Shown piece after piece: positions 8,887 to 17,953 of a stretch of DNA of 64,000 bases. The position numbers and the translations under genes are program-made. How positions within the stretch are numbered: the stretch's first letter is position 1; the number at the start of each line of letters is the position of its first letter. The DNA is taken from positions 1,240,001 to 1,304,000 of the forward strand of contig NZ_CP013378.1 in NCBI RefSeq assembly GCF_001718415.1, given 5' to 3'. The DNA is from Burkholderia pseudomultivorans (GTDB lineage Bacteria > Pseudomonadota > Gammaproteobacteria > Burkholderiales > Burkholderiaceae). The notes under the pieces were generated by a model. That model saw only the letters and a program-made list of their open reading frames with translations, was not told the origin of the DNA and did no database searches.

Positions 8887-8900
8887 TTATCTATCGATAA
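8887..8900 (+). promoter_or_regulatory. Candidate TetR operator, copy 2 (VOC operon)
   Basis: TTATCTATCGATAA matches the pattern TTATCNANCGATAA. It starts 15 bp after copy 1 and ends 14 bp before the VOC start codon. Tandem placement this close to the start suits a strong repressor site. Confidence 0.58.
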
Positions 8901-8914
8901 ACAAGAGGTGCCCC

Positions 8915-9397
8915 ATGCCAGTCTCCAAACTTGCGCATTACTCGATCCGCACGCTCGATCTCGAAAGATCGTGCCGGTTCTACGAACGCGTGCTCGGCTT
9001 AAGGCGCGGCTATCGCCCGCCGTTCGACTTTCCCGGCGCGTGGCTCTACAAGGGCGACGACGAAGCCGATTACGGCACGGTTCACGTCATCGGCGTCGAT
9101 CCGGCCAACCCGGACGGGCTCACGGCCTATCTCGGCGACAAGGACCTGCCGGCGACCGGCACCGGAACCGTCGACCACATCGCGTTCCTCGCGACCGGCG
9201 TCGAGGCGATGTGGCAGACGCTGCGTACCGAAAACATCGCGTGGCGCGACCGCACCGTGCCGAGCCTCGGGCTGCACCAGGTCTTCATCGAAGATCCGTC
9301 CGGCGTGACGATCGAACTCAATTTCCCTGCCGCCGAGGTCGCCGGCCTGGCACTCCCCGGCACCGCCGCATCGGCCGGTGTCGCTCATGGAGACTGA
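8915..9397 (+). CDS. VOC-family (glyoxalase/extradiol dioxygenase-like) protein
   Basis: A 160-residue single-chain vicinal-oxygen-chelate protein. The metal ligands expected for the fold are visible: an early His (KLAHYSI), a second His (VDHIAF) and a late Glu (TIELNF). Members are glyoxalases, ring-cleaving dioxygenases or isomerases, so the reaction here is unknown. It is the first gene of the large catabolic operon and lies directly behind two candidate operators. Its stop is 1 bp from the start of the flavin monooxygenase, which suggests they act on the same pathway. ATG 8915 is preceded by AAGAGGTG, a good ribosome binding site. Confidence 0.85.
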   Translation: MPVSKLAHYSIRTLDLERSCRFYERVLGLRRGYRPPFDFPGAWLYKGDDEADYGTVHVIGVDPANPDGLTAYLGDKDLPATGTGTVDHIAFLATGVEAMWQTLRTENIAWRDRTVPSLGLHQVFIEDPSGVTIELNFPAAEVAGLALPGTAASAGVAHGD

Positions 9398-9398
9398 C

Positions 9399-10625
9399 AT
9401 GAATCACAGCACTTCGACGAACCGCAAGGCCGCCATCGTCGGCGGCTCGCTCGGCGGCCTGTTCGCCGCGAATCTCCTGCTGCGCAACGGCTGGGACGTG
9501 GACGTCTACGAACGCGTGCCCGAGGCGCTGTCGGGCCGCGGCGCCGGCATCGTCACGCATCCGGAACTGTTCGACGTGATGCTCGCCGCCGGCGTGCGCA
9601 TCGACGCATCGATCGGCGTGAAGGTCGAGTCGCGCATCACGCTGGACAAGGACGGCACCGTGGTATCGGAGCGCCGGCTGCCGCAGACGCTCACCGCTTG
9701 GAGCAAGATGTACCACGTGCTGCGCGCAGCGCTGCCCGACCAGCATTACCACGCGGGCGCCGTCGTCACCGAAGTCGCGGACGGGCCGGATCGCGCCTCC
9801 GTCACGCTGTCCGACGGCTCCGTCGTGCACGCCGATCTGGTCATCGCGGCCGACGGATTCCGCTCGGCGATCCGCGAGAAGCTGCTGCCGGACGCCACGC
9901 TTCGCTATGCGGGCTACGTCGCGTGGCGAGGACTGGTCGACGAACGCAACCTGTCGGAGGCGACCCACTCGACGCTGTTCGGCAATTTCGCGTTCGGCCT
10001 GCCGCCGCACGAGCAGATTCTCGGCTATCCCGTCGCCGGCCAGGGCAACAGCACGCAGCCCGGCGAGCGGCGCTACAACTACGTCTGGTATCGCGCGACC
10101 CGCGAGGACACGGACCTGCCGAACCTGCTGACCGACGCGACCGGCAAGCTGTGGGCGGGCGGCATTCCGCCGACGCTGATCCGGCGCGACGTTCTCGACG
10201 ACATGGAACAGGCCGCGCACGCGCTGCTGGCCCCGCAGTTCGCCGAGGTCGTGGCGCGCGCGACGCAGCCGCTGTTCCAGCCGATCTACGACCTCGAAGT
10301 GCCGAACATGGCGTTCGGCCGTATCGCGCTGCTCGGCGACGCCGCATTCGTCGCACGGCCGCATTGCGGGATGGGTGTCACGAAGGCCGCCGGCGATGCG
10401 CTCGCGCTCGTCACGGCACTCGCCACGCGCGCCGACACACTCGACGCTCTGCACGAATACAGCGAAACGCGCACCGCATTCGGCGCCGCGATCGTCGAGC
10501 ACGCGCGCCATCTCGGCGCCTACATGCAGGCGCAGCTCAAGGACGACACCGAGCGCGAAATGGCCGAGCGCTATCGCACGCCGGAAGTCGTGATGCGGGA
10601 CACCGCCGTTCCGCCGCATTTCTGA
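9399..10625 (+). CDS. FAD-dependent aromatic monooxygenase (2,6-dihydroxypyridine hydroxylase-like), copy 1
   Basis: A 408-residue class-A flavoprotein hydroxylase. It shows the dinucleotide motif VGGSLGGL near residue 12, the ribityl/GD motif LLGDAAF and the GMGVTKAAGDA block after it. The N-terminal style (GG-S-L/I-GGL, ..VYER..) resembles 2,6-dihydroxypyridine 3-monooxygenase and related enzymes that hydroxylate activated (hetero)aromatic rings using NAD(P)H and O2. This substrate assignment is inference. GGAGA precedes the ATG and the gene is 1 bp behind the VOC gene. Paralogues are at 13901 and 37698, with a remnant at 21262. Confidence 0.88.
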   Translation: MNHSTSTNRKAAIVGGSLGGLFAANLLLRNGWDVDVYERVPEALSGRGAGIVTHPELFDVMLAAGVRIDASIGVKVESRITLDKDGTVVSERRLPQTLTAWSKMYHVLRAALPDQHYHAGAVVTEVADGPDRASVTLSDGSVVHADLVIAADGFRSAIREKLLPDATLRYAGYVAWRGLVDERNLSEATHSTLFGNFAFGLPPHEQILGYPVAGQGNSTQPGERRYNYVWYRATREDTDLPNLLTDATGKLWAGGIPPTLIRRDVLDDMEQAAHALLAPQFAEVVARATQPLFQPIYDLEVPNMAFGRIALLGDAAFVARPHCGMGVTKAAGDALALVTALATRADTLDALHEYSETRTAFGAAIVEHARHLGAYMQAQLKDDTEREMAERYRTPEVVMRDTAVPPHF

Positions 10626-10689
10626 GCGACGGCGGGCGCGGCGCGCAGCGCCGCAGCCCGGCCCGGATACCCAACCATAAGGAGACACC

Positions 10690-11049
10690 GTGAACCACCC
10701 GATTCCGGCCGCCGCCGGCACCGCGCCCGCTCCGGACGCGCCGGCGCAGGCCCTCCATCCGCTGCTGCGCGACGCCCGCTTCCGCGCGTTCGTCAGGCGC
10801 AGAAGGCTGTTCGCCTGGTCCCTCGCGCTTGTCATGCTTGCGCTCTATTTCGCGTTCATCCTCACGCTGGCATTTTCGCCGACGCTGCTGGGACAGCCGA
10901 TCGTGCCGGGCCGCCCGACCCCGTGGGGCATCCCGGTCGGGTTCGGCATGTTCGTCGTCACGTTCGCGCTGGTCGCGCTCTACGTGTTCCAGGCCAATGC
11001 GGTGCACGACACGATCGTCGCGACCATTCGTCACGGAGGCGATCAATGA
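10690..11049 (+). CDS. DUF485 membrane protein, partner of ActP-type symporter
   Basis: A 119-residue protein with two transmembrane helices (about residues 44-70 and 84-108) and a typical DUF485 layout ([17 protein letters not shown] then membrane). DUF485 genes (YjcH type) are regularly placed directly before acetate-type sodium/solute symporters, as here. It starts with GTG at 10690 behind a strong AAGGAG, and its stop overlaps the ATG of the symporter (ATGA). It probably assists assembly or activity of that transporter. Confidence 0.85.
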   Translation: MNHPIPAAAGTAPAPDAPAQALHPLLRDARFRAFVRRRRLFAWSLALVMLALYFAFILTLAFSPTLLGQPIVPGRPTPWGIPVGFGMFVVTFALVALYVFQANAVHDTIVATIRHGGDQ

Positions 11050-12680
11050 AACGCCTGCTTCTCGCATCGATGGCCGCGGCCGGCTCCGCACCGGCGTTCG
11101 CGGCCGGGCCTGCCGCGCTGGCGCACGGGCACAATCCGGTCGCAATCGGCATGTTCCTGCTGTTCGTCGCGTCGACGCTCGTCATCACGCGCTGGGCCGC
11201 GCGCAGGAACCACAGTGTGGCCGATCACTACGCGGCGGGCGGCAAGATCACCGCGATCCAGAACGGCTGGGCGATTGCCGGCGACTACATGTCGGCGGCG
11301 TCGCTGCTCGGCATCTCCGCGCTGGTGTTCACCAGCGGCTATGACGGCCTGATCTATTCGGTCGGCTTCCTCGCGAGCTGGCCGATCATCCTGTTCCTGA
11401 TCGCCGAGCCGCTGCGCAACCTCGGCAAGTACACGCTCGCCGACGTCGTGTCCTATCGCCTGCGGCAACGGCCGATCCGCGCGTTCGCGGCATCGAGCTC
11501 GATCGTCATCGTGCTGCTGTACCTCGTGTCGCAGATGGTCGGCGCGGGCAAGCTGGTCGAACTGCTGTTCGGGCTGAACTACACGGTCGCCGTGCTGATC
11601 GTCGGCGTGCTGATGGTTGTCTACGTGTTCTTCGGCGGAATGCTGGCGACCACCTGGATCCAGATCATCAAGGCCGTGCTGCTGCTCGCCGGCGCAGCCT
11701 TCATGGCGATCATGGTGCTGAGCCGCTTCGGCTTCAGCCTCGATGCGCTGTTCGCGCAGGCGATCCTGGTCCACCCGAAACACGCGGCGATCATGCGCCC
11801 GGGCGGGCTGGTCTCCGATCCGGTCTCGGCGGTCTCGCTCGGTCTCGCGCTGATCTTCGGCACGGCCGGCCTGCCGCACATCCTGATGCGCTTTTTCACG
11901 GTCGGCGACGTCAAGGCGGCCCGCAAGAGCATCCTCTATGCGACGGGCATCGTCGGCGCCGGCTATGTGCTGATCATCATCATCGGCTTCGGCACCATCG
12001 CGCTCGTTGCGTCGGACCCGCAGTACCACGACGCGTCCGGCGCCATCGCGGGCGGCGTGAACATGGTCGCGATCCATCTCGCGCATGCGGTCGGCGGCAA
12101 CGTGTTCCTCGGCTTCATTTGCGCGGTCGCGTTCTCGACCATCCTGGCCGTGGTCGCCGGCCTGACGCTCGCCGGTTCGTCGGCGATCTCGCACGATCTC
12201 TATGCGAACGTGCTGCGTCGCGGCCGCGCGTCCGACCACGAGGAGATGCGCGTGGCGCGCGCAACGACGCTGGTGCTCGGCGTGCTCGCGATCCTGCTCG
12301 GCATCGCGTTCGAGAAACAGAACATCGCGTTCATCGTCAGCCTGACGTTTTCGATCGCGGCGAGTTCGAATTTTCCTGTGCTGCTGCTCTCGATCTACTG
12401 GCGCGGCCTCACCACGCGCGGGGCGGTACTGGGCGGCCTGCTTGGGCTCGCCACCGCGGTCACGCTCACCGTGCTCAGTCCGACCGTCTGGGTGCAGGTA
12501 CTCGGTCATGCGCATGCGGTCTATCCGTACGAATATCCGGCGCTGTTCTCGATGGCGGCGGCGTTCGTCGGCGTCGTCCTGTTCTCCGTGACCGATCGCT
12601 CGGCCGGCGCGCGACGGGAACGCGAGCAGTTCGACACGCAGCTCGTCGCATGCGAAATGGGCATGACGCCACGCGGCTGA
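11046..12680 (+). CDS. ActP-like cation/carboxylate symporter (SSS family)
   Basis: A 544-residue inner-membrane transporter of the sodium:solute symporter family, with about 13 helices and a cleavable-looking N-terminal segment (ending AFAAGPA), as in ActP. The signature [17 protein letters not shown] and the SSS block around [10 protein letters not shown] are clear. E. coli ActP takes up acetate and other small carboxylates. Its position inside an aromatic catabolic operon suggests uptake of the pathway's organic acid substrate or product. It is translationally coupled to the DUF485 gene. Confidence 0.88.
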   Translation: MKRLLLASMAAAGSAPAFAAGPAALAHGHNPVAIGMFLLFVASTLVITRWAARRNHSVADHYAAGGKITAIQNGWAIAGDYMSAASLLGISALVFTSGYDGLIYSVGFLASWPIILFLIAEPLRNLGKYTLADVVSYRLRQRPIRAFAASSSIVIVLLYLVSQMVGAGKLVELLFGLNYTVAVLIVGVLMVVYVFFGGMLATTWIQIIKAVLLLAGAAFMAIMVLSRFGFSLDALFAQAILVHPKHAAIMRPGGLVSDPVSAVSLGLALIFGTAGLPHILMRFFTVGDVKAARKSILYATGIVGAGYVLIIIIGFGTIALVASDPQYHDASGAIAGGVNMVAIHLAHAVGGNVFLGFICAVAFSTILAVVAGLTLAGSSAISHDLYANVLRRGRASDHEEMRVARATTLVLGVLAILLGIAFEKQNIAFIVSLTFSIAASSNFPVLLLSIYWRGLTTRGAVLGGLLGLATAVTLTVLSPTVWVQVLGHAHAVYPYEYPALFSMAAAFVGVVLFSVTDRSAGARREREQFDTQLVACEMGMTPRG

Positions 12681-12720
12681 ACCGCGTTTCCGACGATCCG
12701 ATCCACCACGAGAACACGAC

Positions 12721-13854
12721 ATGCTGAATTGCACCTGCTGTATCTCTCCGGCGCGGCGCCGCGCGCTCGGCGCATTGGCCGCGCTTGCCGGCAGCGCCGT
12801 CGCCGGCGGCCGCGCGTCGGCGGCCGAACCCGTAAGCGCGCCGGCCGCCCCGGTCGCCCTGCCGCTGCACCGCCCCCGCTCGATCGACATTCACGCGCAC
12901 TACTACCCCGAAAGCTTTTGCGACCTGGTCGGCGGCGAAGGCAAACGGTTCGGCGGCTCGTTCGCGTGCGACGACACGTCGTTCACGTTCCGCACGCCCG
13001 CCGGCGGGCTGGGCCCGTTGCCGATGAAGTTCATCGACGTCGATGCACGATTGCGCGACATGGATGCGTCCGGCGTCGACGTGCAGGCGCTGTCGCTCAG
13101 CGTACCGATGGCGTACTGGGGCGATCGTTCGTTCAACGCGAAGCTCGCGCGTGCCTGGAATACGGCCGCCTCGCGCGTCTACCAGCGTCACCCGACACGC
13201 TTCGTCGTCCTCGCGACGCTGCCGATGCTCGATGCCGCGGACGCGATCGACGAACTCGAGCGCGCGGTGCAATTGCCAGGCGTGCGCGGCATCTACATGG
13301 GCACCAACATCGACAACCGCGATCTCGACGATCCGCGGTTCGCGCCCGTCTTTGCGCGCATCGAGCAGCTGAACCTGCCGGTGTTCCTGCATCCGCAGCA
13401 GACCGTCGGCGGCGCGCGGCTCGGCGACTACTACCTGAGCAACCTGCTCGGCAATCCGTTCGATACCGCGATCGCGGGCTCGCATCTGATCCTCGGCGGC
13501 GTGCTCGATCGTTATCCGAACCTGCAGGTCACGCTGCCGCATGCGGGCGGCGCGCTGCCGATCCTCGTCGGGCGCCTCGACGCCGGCTGGACCGTCCGTC
13601 CGGAAACGCGCCGGCTCGCGCAGAAGCCGAGCAGCTACCTGCGGCGCTTCAGCTACGACACGGTGTCTCATTCGGGGCCGGTGCTGGATTTCCTGATCGC
13701 CCACGTCGGCATCGACCGGCTCGTGCTCGGCAGCGACTATTGTTTCGACATGGGCTACGCGCAGCCGGTCCGCTTTCTCGACCGCCTCGACCTCACGGCC
13801 GAACAGCGCGCGCTGATCCTCGGCGGCAATGCGGGCAAGCTGCTGCGGATCTAG
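12721..13854 (+). CDS. ACMSD-like metal-dependent amidohydrolase with Tat-type signal
   Basis: A 377-residue member of the aminocarboxymuconate-semialdehyde decarboxylase/amidohydrolase-2 family. Zinc-site motifs are visible: HAH in SIDIHAHYYP, FLHP, the PHAGG block and GSDYCFD near the C-terminus. Relatives are non-oxidative decarboxylases or hydrolases of aromatic breakdown products. Unusually, it begins with ARRRALGALAALAG...RASA, which looks like a twin-arginine export signal, so it may work in the periplasm, as the molybdenum hydroxylase below probably does. The ATG at 12721 has only a weak ribosome binding site. It lies 40 bp after the symporter. Confidence 0.82.
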   Translation: MLNCTCCISPARRRALGALAALAGSAVAGGRASAAEPVSAPAAPVALPLHRPRSIDIHAHYYPESFCDLVGGEGKRFGGSFACDDTSFTFRTPAGGLGPLPMKFIDVDARLRDMDASGVDVQALSLSVPMAYWGDRSFNAKLARAWNTAASRVYQRHPTRFVVLATLPMLDAADAIDELERAVQLPGVRGIYMGTNIDNRDLDDPRFAPVFARIEQLNLPVFLHPQQTVGGARLGDYYLSNLLGNPFDTAIAGSHLILGGVLDRYPNLQVTLPHAGGALPILVGRLDAGWTVRPETRRLAQKPSSYLRRFSYDTVSHSGPVLDFLIAHVGIDRLVLGSDYCFDMGYAQPVRFLDRLDLTAEQRALILGGNAGKLLRI

Positions 13855-13900
13855 CGCGGCGGCCGGCGAGCGCCCTCTGTCGAACACGGAGTCACGCACG

Positions 13901-15031
13901 ATGAAGATAGTCATTGCAGGCGGTTCGATCGCCGGCCTCACGGCCGCGCTGACGCTCGATTGCATCGGGCACGACGTGACGATCTACGAACGCTCGCCCG
14001 TCCCGCTGCGCGGCCAGGGCGGCGGCGTGGCCGTGCTGCGTCGCATGATGGCATTCCTCGAGCAGCACGGCCGTCATTGCCGCCACATGATCAGCGTACC
14101 GACCCACCGGCGGCGCTGGATCGACCGCGACGGCACGCTCACGCGCGACGAGCCCGAGATGCTGCCGTTCTCGTCGTGGGACGCCGTCTACCGGTCGCTG
14201 TGCGAGACCTTGCCGGCCGGGCGGATTCGCTATGGCCGCACCGTGACCGGCTTCACACAGGACGCCGACGGCGTCGACGTCCAGATCGACGACGAACGGC
14301 TGCGCGCCGATGTGCTGCTCGCCGCCGACGGCACCGGTTCGCGGTTGCGCGCACGGCTCTTTCCCGACTACGCGCCGTCGTTTGCCGGCTATCTCGCATG
14401 GCGAGGCATCGTCGACGAAGCCGGGTTCGACGTGTCCGCCATCGCGACGCTGGTCGAGAACATGACGCTCCACAAGGCGCCGGGCGAGCTGTTCATGGCC
14501 TTCCTGATTCCGGCGCTGGACGGATCGCTCGAACCGGGCACACGGCGCTTCAACTGGCTCTGGTATCGCAACGAAGCCGATCCGGACGCGCTGCGCCGAC
14601 ACCTGACCGATCGAACCGGCAAAGTGCATCACGCCTCGCTCCATCCCGGGCAGCTTGCCGACGAGGCCGTCGCGACGCTGCGCTCGCTCGCCGCCGAGCG
14701 GCTGCCGGCAGTGCTGTCGCAACTGGTGCTGGCGACCCGCGCGCCGTTCCTGCAGGTCATCTTCGATGCGCTGAGTCCCGACTTCGTCGACGGCCGCGTC
14801 GCGTTGATCGGCGACGCTGCCTGCACGGTGCGCCCCCATACCGCGTCCGGCACGTCGAAGGCGGCGCACGATGCGGTGTCGCTCGCCGAAGCGCTGCCGG
14901 CGAATGCGACCGATGTCGCGGAGCGACTGGCGCGATGGTCCGCGCAACGACGCACGGAAGTAAAGTCGCTGCTGGAAAAGGGGCCGCAACTCGCCGCGTC
15001 GTTCGACCTCGGCACGCCTCACCGCCGATAG
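13901..15031 (+). CDS. FAD-dependent aromatic monooxygenase, copy 2
   Basis: A 376-residue flavoprotein hydroxylase of the same subfamily as the gene at 9399. It has AGGSIAGL at residues 6-13, IYERSP, the GQGGGVAV loop and GDAACTVRPHTASGTSKAAHDA around residues 305-327. It likely hydroxylates a (hetero)aromatic intermediate. It lies 46 bp behind the amidohydrolase, with GGAG nine bases before the ATG. The remnant at 21262-21569 is closest to this copy (TAALTL, GVAVLRRMMAFLEQHG). Confidence 0.87.
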   Translation: MKIVIAGGSIAGLTAALTLDCIGHDVTIYERSPVPLRGQGGGVAVLRRMMAFLEQHGRHCRHMISVPTHRRRWIDRDGTLTRDEPEMLPFSSWDAVYRSLCETLPAGRIRYGRTVTGFTQDADGVDVQIDDERLRADVLLAADGTGSRLRARLFPDYAPSFAGYLAWRGIVDEAGFDVSAIATLVENMTLHKAPGELFMAFLIPALDGSLEPGTRRFNWLWYRNEADPDALRRHLTDRTGKVHHASLHPGQLADEAVATLRSLAAERLPAVLSQLVLATRAPFLQVIFDALSPDFVDGRVALIGDAACTVRPHTASGTSKAAHDAVSLAEALPANATDVAERLARWSAQRRTEVKSLLEKGPQLAASFDLGTPHRR

Positions 15032-15207
15032 CGGGCACGCGCATGCCGATTCATAACGATTAATTTTCGTTGCGCGACATGGCCTCCTACGCTCGATTGC
15101 ACGGCGGACGCATTGCGCGAATCCCGGTCCGCCGACTCCCGTCCGGTGCTGCGACATCCGCGCCGGCGTCCCGAACCGGCTTTTCATTGGAACAGCGAGA
15201 TCCAGTC

Positions 15208-15906
15208 ATGCGCAATCCTAAACTCGACGTCCTGACACCCCAGAACAGCCAGATGCTGTTCATCGACCTGCAGCCCCAGATGGCGCTCGGCGTGCAGTCG
15301 ATCGACCGGCAAACGCTGAAGAACAACGCGGTCGGGCTGGCGAAGGCAGCCCGGGCCTTCAACATCCCAACCACGATCACCACGGTGGAGACCGAAAGCT
15401 TTTCCGGCTATGCGTTCCCGGAGCTGCTCGATGTATTCCCGGACCACCCCGTGCTCGAACGCACGTCGATGAATTCGTGGGACGACCAGAAAGTGCGCGA
15501 CGCACTCGCGAAAAACGGCCGCAAGAAGGTGGTAGCCGCCGGGTTGTGGACCGAAGTGTGCAATCTCACCTTCGCGCTGTGCGCGATGGACGAAAGTGAA
15601 TACGAGATCTACATGGTCGCCGATGCGTCGGGCGGCACGTCGAAGGACGCGCACGATTACGCGATGCAGCGCATGATCCAGGCGGGGGTCGTGCCGGTGA
15701 CGTGGCAGCAGGTGCTGCTCGAATGGCAGCGCGACTGGGCGCGTCGGGAAACCTACGAGGCCGTGATGGACATCGTCCGTGAGCATTCCGGCGGATACGG
15801 GATGGGAGTCGACTATGCGGCCACGATGGTCCACAAGCAGCCTCAGCGCACGAAGCAGGCGCACACGATGCTCGCGCCCGTGCCGGCGCCGGTTTCGAAC
15901 AAGTGA
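15208..15906 (+). CDS. Isochorismatase-like cysteine hydrolase (YcaC type)
   Basis: A 232-residue isochorismatase-superfamily hydrolase. The expected triad is suggested by FIDLQPQM (Asp), the conserved Lys in RKKVVAAGLWTEVCN and the Cys in TEVCNLTF. Members hydrolyse amides such as maleamate or N-carbamoyl compounds, or vinyl ethers; YcaC-type enzymes are of unknown substrate. In an N-heterocycle pathway an amidase step is expected after ring cleavage, which fits but does not prove this role. The start is ATG 15208 (MRNPKLD), not the upstream in-frame codons. A strong hairpin follows the stop. Confidence 0.84.
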   Translation: MRNPKLDVLTPQNSQMLFIDLQPQMALGVQSIDRQTLKNNAVGLAKAARAFNIPTTITTVETESFSGYAFPELLDVFPDHPVLERTSMNSWDDQKVRDALAKNGRKKVVAAGLWTEVCNLTFALCAMDESEYEIYMVADASGGTSKDAHDYAMQRMIQAGVVPVTWQQVLLEWQRDWARRETYEAVMDIVREHSGGYGMGVDYAATMVHKQPQRTKQAHTMLAPVPAPVSNK

Positions 15907-15912
15907 GGCTGG

Positions 15913-15950
15913 CGCGCCGGCAGGTGTGGCCGCGCCTGCCGGCGCGTTCA
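15913..15950 (+). terminator. Hairpin after isochorismatase-like gene
   Basis: CGCGCCGGCAGG (15913-15924) pairs exactly with CCTGCCGGCGCG (15935-15946), giving a 12-bp GC stem with a 10-base loop, starting 7 bp after the stop codon. There is no clear T-tract, so termination may be partial. It divides the operon into an upstream part and the molybdenum hydroxylase part. Confidence 0.55.
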
Positions 15951-16053
15951 GAACGTTTCAGCGCGACTTCAGGATTTGACAGCACCGCCCGCGTAGACTG
16001 GCCGCATCGTTTGCCGCACGAACACGCGATGCGGCCCCCAATGGAGTAACGCC

Positions 16054-16179
16054 ATGAATTCCGTCGCGAATCGACGCCGGTGCGCACGCGCCCAGCGGCC
16101 GAATCGTTCGTCGATACGTCGCGCCCACGCGACCGCCGCGCGCGTGCGCAGCGAACCGATCCGCGTGGAGCCCGCATGA
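16054..16179 (+). CDS. Possible small arginine-rich leader ORF
   Basis: A 41-codon reading frame starts at ATG 16054 behind a good ribosome binding site (ATGGAG, 7-8 bases upstream). Its TGA overlaps the ATG of the cytochrome gene (ATGA). The product would be basic (many Arg) with no recognisable domain. The well-placed ribosome binding site and exact overlap suggest a translationally coupled leader rather than a functional protein, but coding is not proven. Confidence 0.35.
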   Translation: MNSVANRRRCARAQRPNRSSIRRAHATAARVRSEPIRVEPA

Positions 16180-17456
16180 AGCACAAACGACTCTGGTTCG
16201 GCGCGGCCGGCGTCGCGCTCGTCGGCCTGGCGATCGCGATCGGCATCATGGTTCAGCCTTCGATCGCGCCGATCGATCCGCCCGCGCGCGCGTCGTTCGA
16301 TCCGCAGCTCGTTCGCGCCGGCGCGCGCGTCGTCGCGCTCGGCGACTGCGTCGTCTGCCACACCGCGAAGGACGGCCAGCCGTTCGCCGGTGGCCTGCCG
16401 CTCGTGACGCCGTTCGGCACGATCTACGCGACCAACATCACGCCGGATGCCGACACCGGCATCGGCCGCTGGTCGCGGGACGCATTCGCGCGTGCGCTGC
16501 GCAGCGGGATCGCCCGCGACGGCCATCTGCTCTACCCGGCGTTTCCGTACATTCATTTCACGCGCATGTCCGACGAGGACATCTCGGCCGCCTACGCGTA
16601 CCTGATGACACGCACGCCCGTTCACGCGACCGCGCCGGCGAACGACCTGATTTTCCCGCTCAACTTCCGTCCGCCGCTCGCGTTCTGGAACCTCCTGTTC
16701 CTGCGCAAGGGCGCGTACCAGCCCGACCCGTCCCAATCCGCGCAATGGAATCGCGGCAAGGCGCTGGTCGACGGCCTCGGGCACTGCGCTTCCTGCCATT
16801 CGCCGCTGAACGCGATCGGCGGCGAACAAGCGGGCAAGGCGTTCGACGGCGGCATCGTCGACGGCTGGGAAGCACCGCCGCTCAATACGCTCGCCAGTGC
16901 ACCCCGCCCGTGGACGCAGGCGCAGCTCGTCACGTACCTGCGCACCGGCCGCGCGAGCGAGCACGGCGCAGCGGCCGGCCCGATGCTGCCCGTCACGCGC
17001 GATCTCGCCACGGTGCCGGTCGAAGACGTCGAGGCGATCGCCGCGTACCTGCTGTCGATCCAGAAGCCGGGCGGCAGACGGCCGGCGGCGAGCATCGTCG
17101 AACGCAGCGCGACGTCGCCCGCTGCGCAACGCGGCGCGGTGCTGTTCCAGGCTTCGTGCGCGCAGTGCCACGGCCCCGCTGCGCCGATGCAGTCGATCGG
17201 CGAACGGCCGACGCTCGCGTTCAGCACGGCCGTCAACGCCGACACGCCGCGCAACGCGATCCAGATGATGTTCAACGGCATCGGCTGGCACGGCGAGGAC
17301 ACGCTGAACTACATGCCGTCCTACCTCGACCAGTACGATGACGCGCAGATCGCGGACCTCGCCGCCTACCTGCGCGCCACCTACTCCGATCGCCCCGCGT
17401 GGAGCGATATCGATTCCCTGGCCGCCAAACTCAGAAAGGAGGACGGCGCGCGATGA
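16176..17456 (+). CDS. Tri-haem cytochrome c subunit of molybdenum hydroxylase
   Basis: A 426-residue protein with an N-terminal membrane anchor/signal (residues 7-25) and three c-type haem sites: CVVCH at 58-62, CASCH at 203-207 and CAQCH at 327-331. This is the three-domain cytochrome found with alcohol or aldehyde/N-heterocycle dehydrogenases. Here it precedes the 2Fe-2S and Mo subunits and should carry electrons from the Mo enzyme to the respiratory chain at the periplasmic face of the inner membrane. ATG 16176 has GGAG five bases upstream. Its stop overlaps the next ATG by 4 bp. Confidence 0.9.
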   Translation: MKHKRLWFGAAGVALVGLAIAIGIMVQPSIAPIDPPARASFDPQLVRAGARVVALGDCVVCHTAKDGQPFAGGLPLVTPFGTIYATNITPDADTGIGRWSRDAFARALRSGIARDGHLLYPAFPYIHFTRMSDEDISAAYAYLMTRTPVHATAPANDLIFPLNFRPPLAFWNLLFLRKGAYQPDPSQSAQWNRGKALVDGLGHCASCHSPLNAIGGEQAGKAFDGGIVDGWEAPPLNTLASAPRPWTQAQLVTYLRTGRASEHGAAAGPMLPVTRDLATVPVEDVEAIAAYLLSIQKPGGRRPAASIVERSATSPAAQRGAVLFQASCAQCHGPAAPMQSIGERPTLAFSTAVNADTPRNAIQMMFNGIGWHGEDTLNYMPSYLDQYDDAQIADLAAYLRATYSDRPAWSDIDSLAAKLRKEDGAR

Positions 17457-17953
17457 TCACCCTCACCGTGAATGGCGTGCGGCACACGCTCGACATCGAT
17501 CCGTCCACGCCGCTGCTGTACGCGCTGCGCAACGACCTGCATCTGCACGGCGCGAAGTTCGGCTGCGGCCTCGGGCAATGCGGCGCATGCACCGTGATCG
17601 TCGACGACAAGCCGATGTTCTCGTGCCTGATGCCGGTCGCCGCGCTCGGCGAGCGCCGCGTCAGGACCATCGAGAGTCTCGGCAGCGCCGAGCATCCGGG
17701 CAAGCTTCAGCAGGCGTTCATCGATCACCAGGCCGCGCAGTGCGGCTATTGCATCGCTGGCATGATCATGCGCGCGCAGGCGCTGCTCGAACGCAATCCG
17801 AAGCCGACCGAGCGCGAACTGCGCGCGCACATGGAACCGAACCTGTGCCGCTGCGGCACCCACATGCGGATCCTGGCCGCCATTCGCCAGGTCGCCGGCC
17901 TGCCGGCCCCGGAGCAGGCTGCCGCTCCCGTGATGATCAGCAAGGGAATCTGA
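17453..17953 (+). CDS. 2Fe-2S subunit of xanthine-oxidase-family molybdenum hydroxylase
   Basis: A 166-residue iron-sulfur subunit (IorA/CoxS type). The plant-ferredoxin-type cluster ligands are C38, C43, C46 and C58. The second cluster ligands are C97, C100, C132 and C134 (QCGYC and LCRCG). It transfers electrons from the Mo centre to the cytochrome c encoded upstream. ATGA overlap on the 5' side and TGATG overlap on the 3' side show tight translational coupling of the three subunits. It has no signal of its own and would be exported together with the Tat-bearing Mo subunit. Confidence 0.93.
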   Translation: MITLTVNGVRHTLDIDPSTPLLYALRNDLHLHGAKFGCGLGQCGACTVIVDDKPMFSCLMPVAALGERRVRTIESLGSAEHPGKLQQAFIDHQAAQCGYCIAGMIMRAQALLERNPKPTERELRAHMEPNLCRCGTHMRILAAIRQVAGLPAPEQAAAPVMISKGI

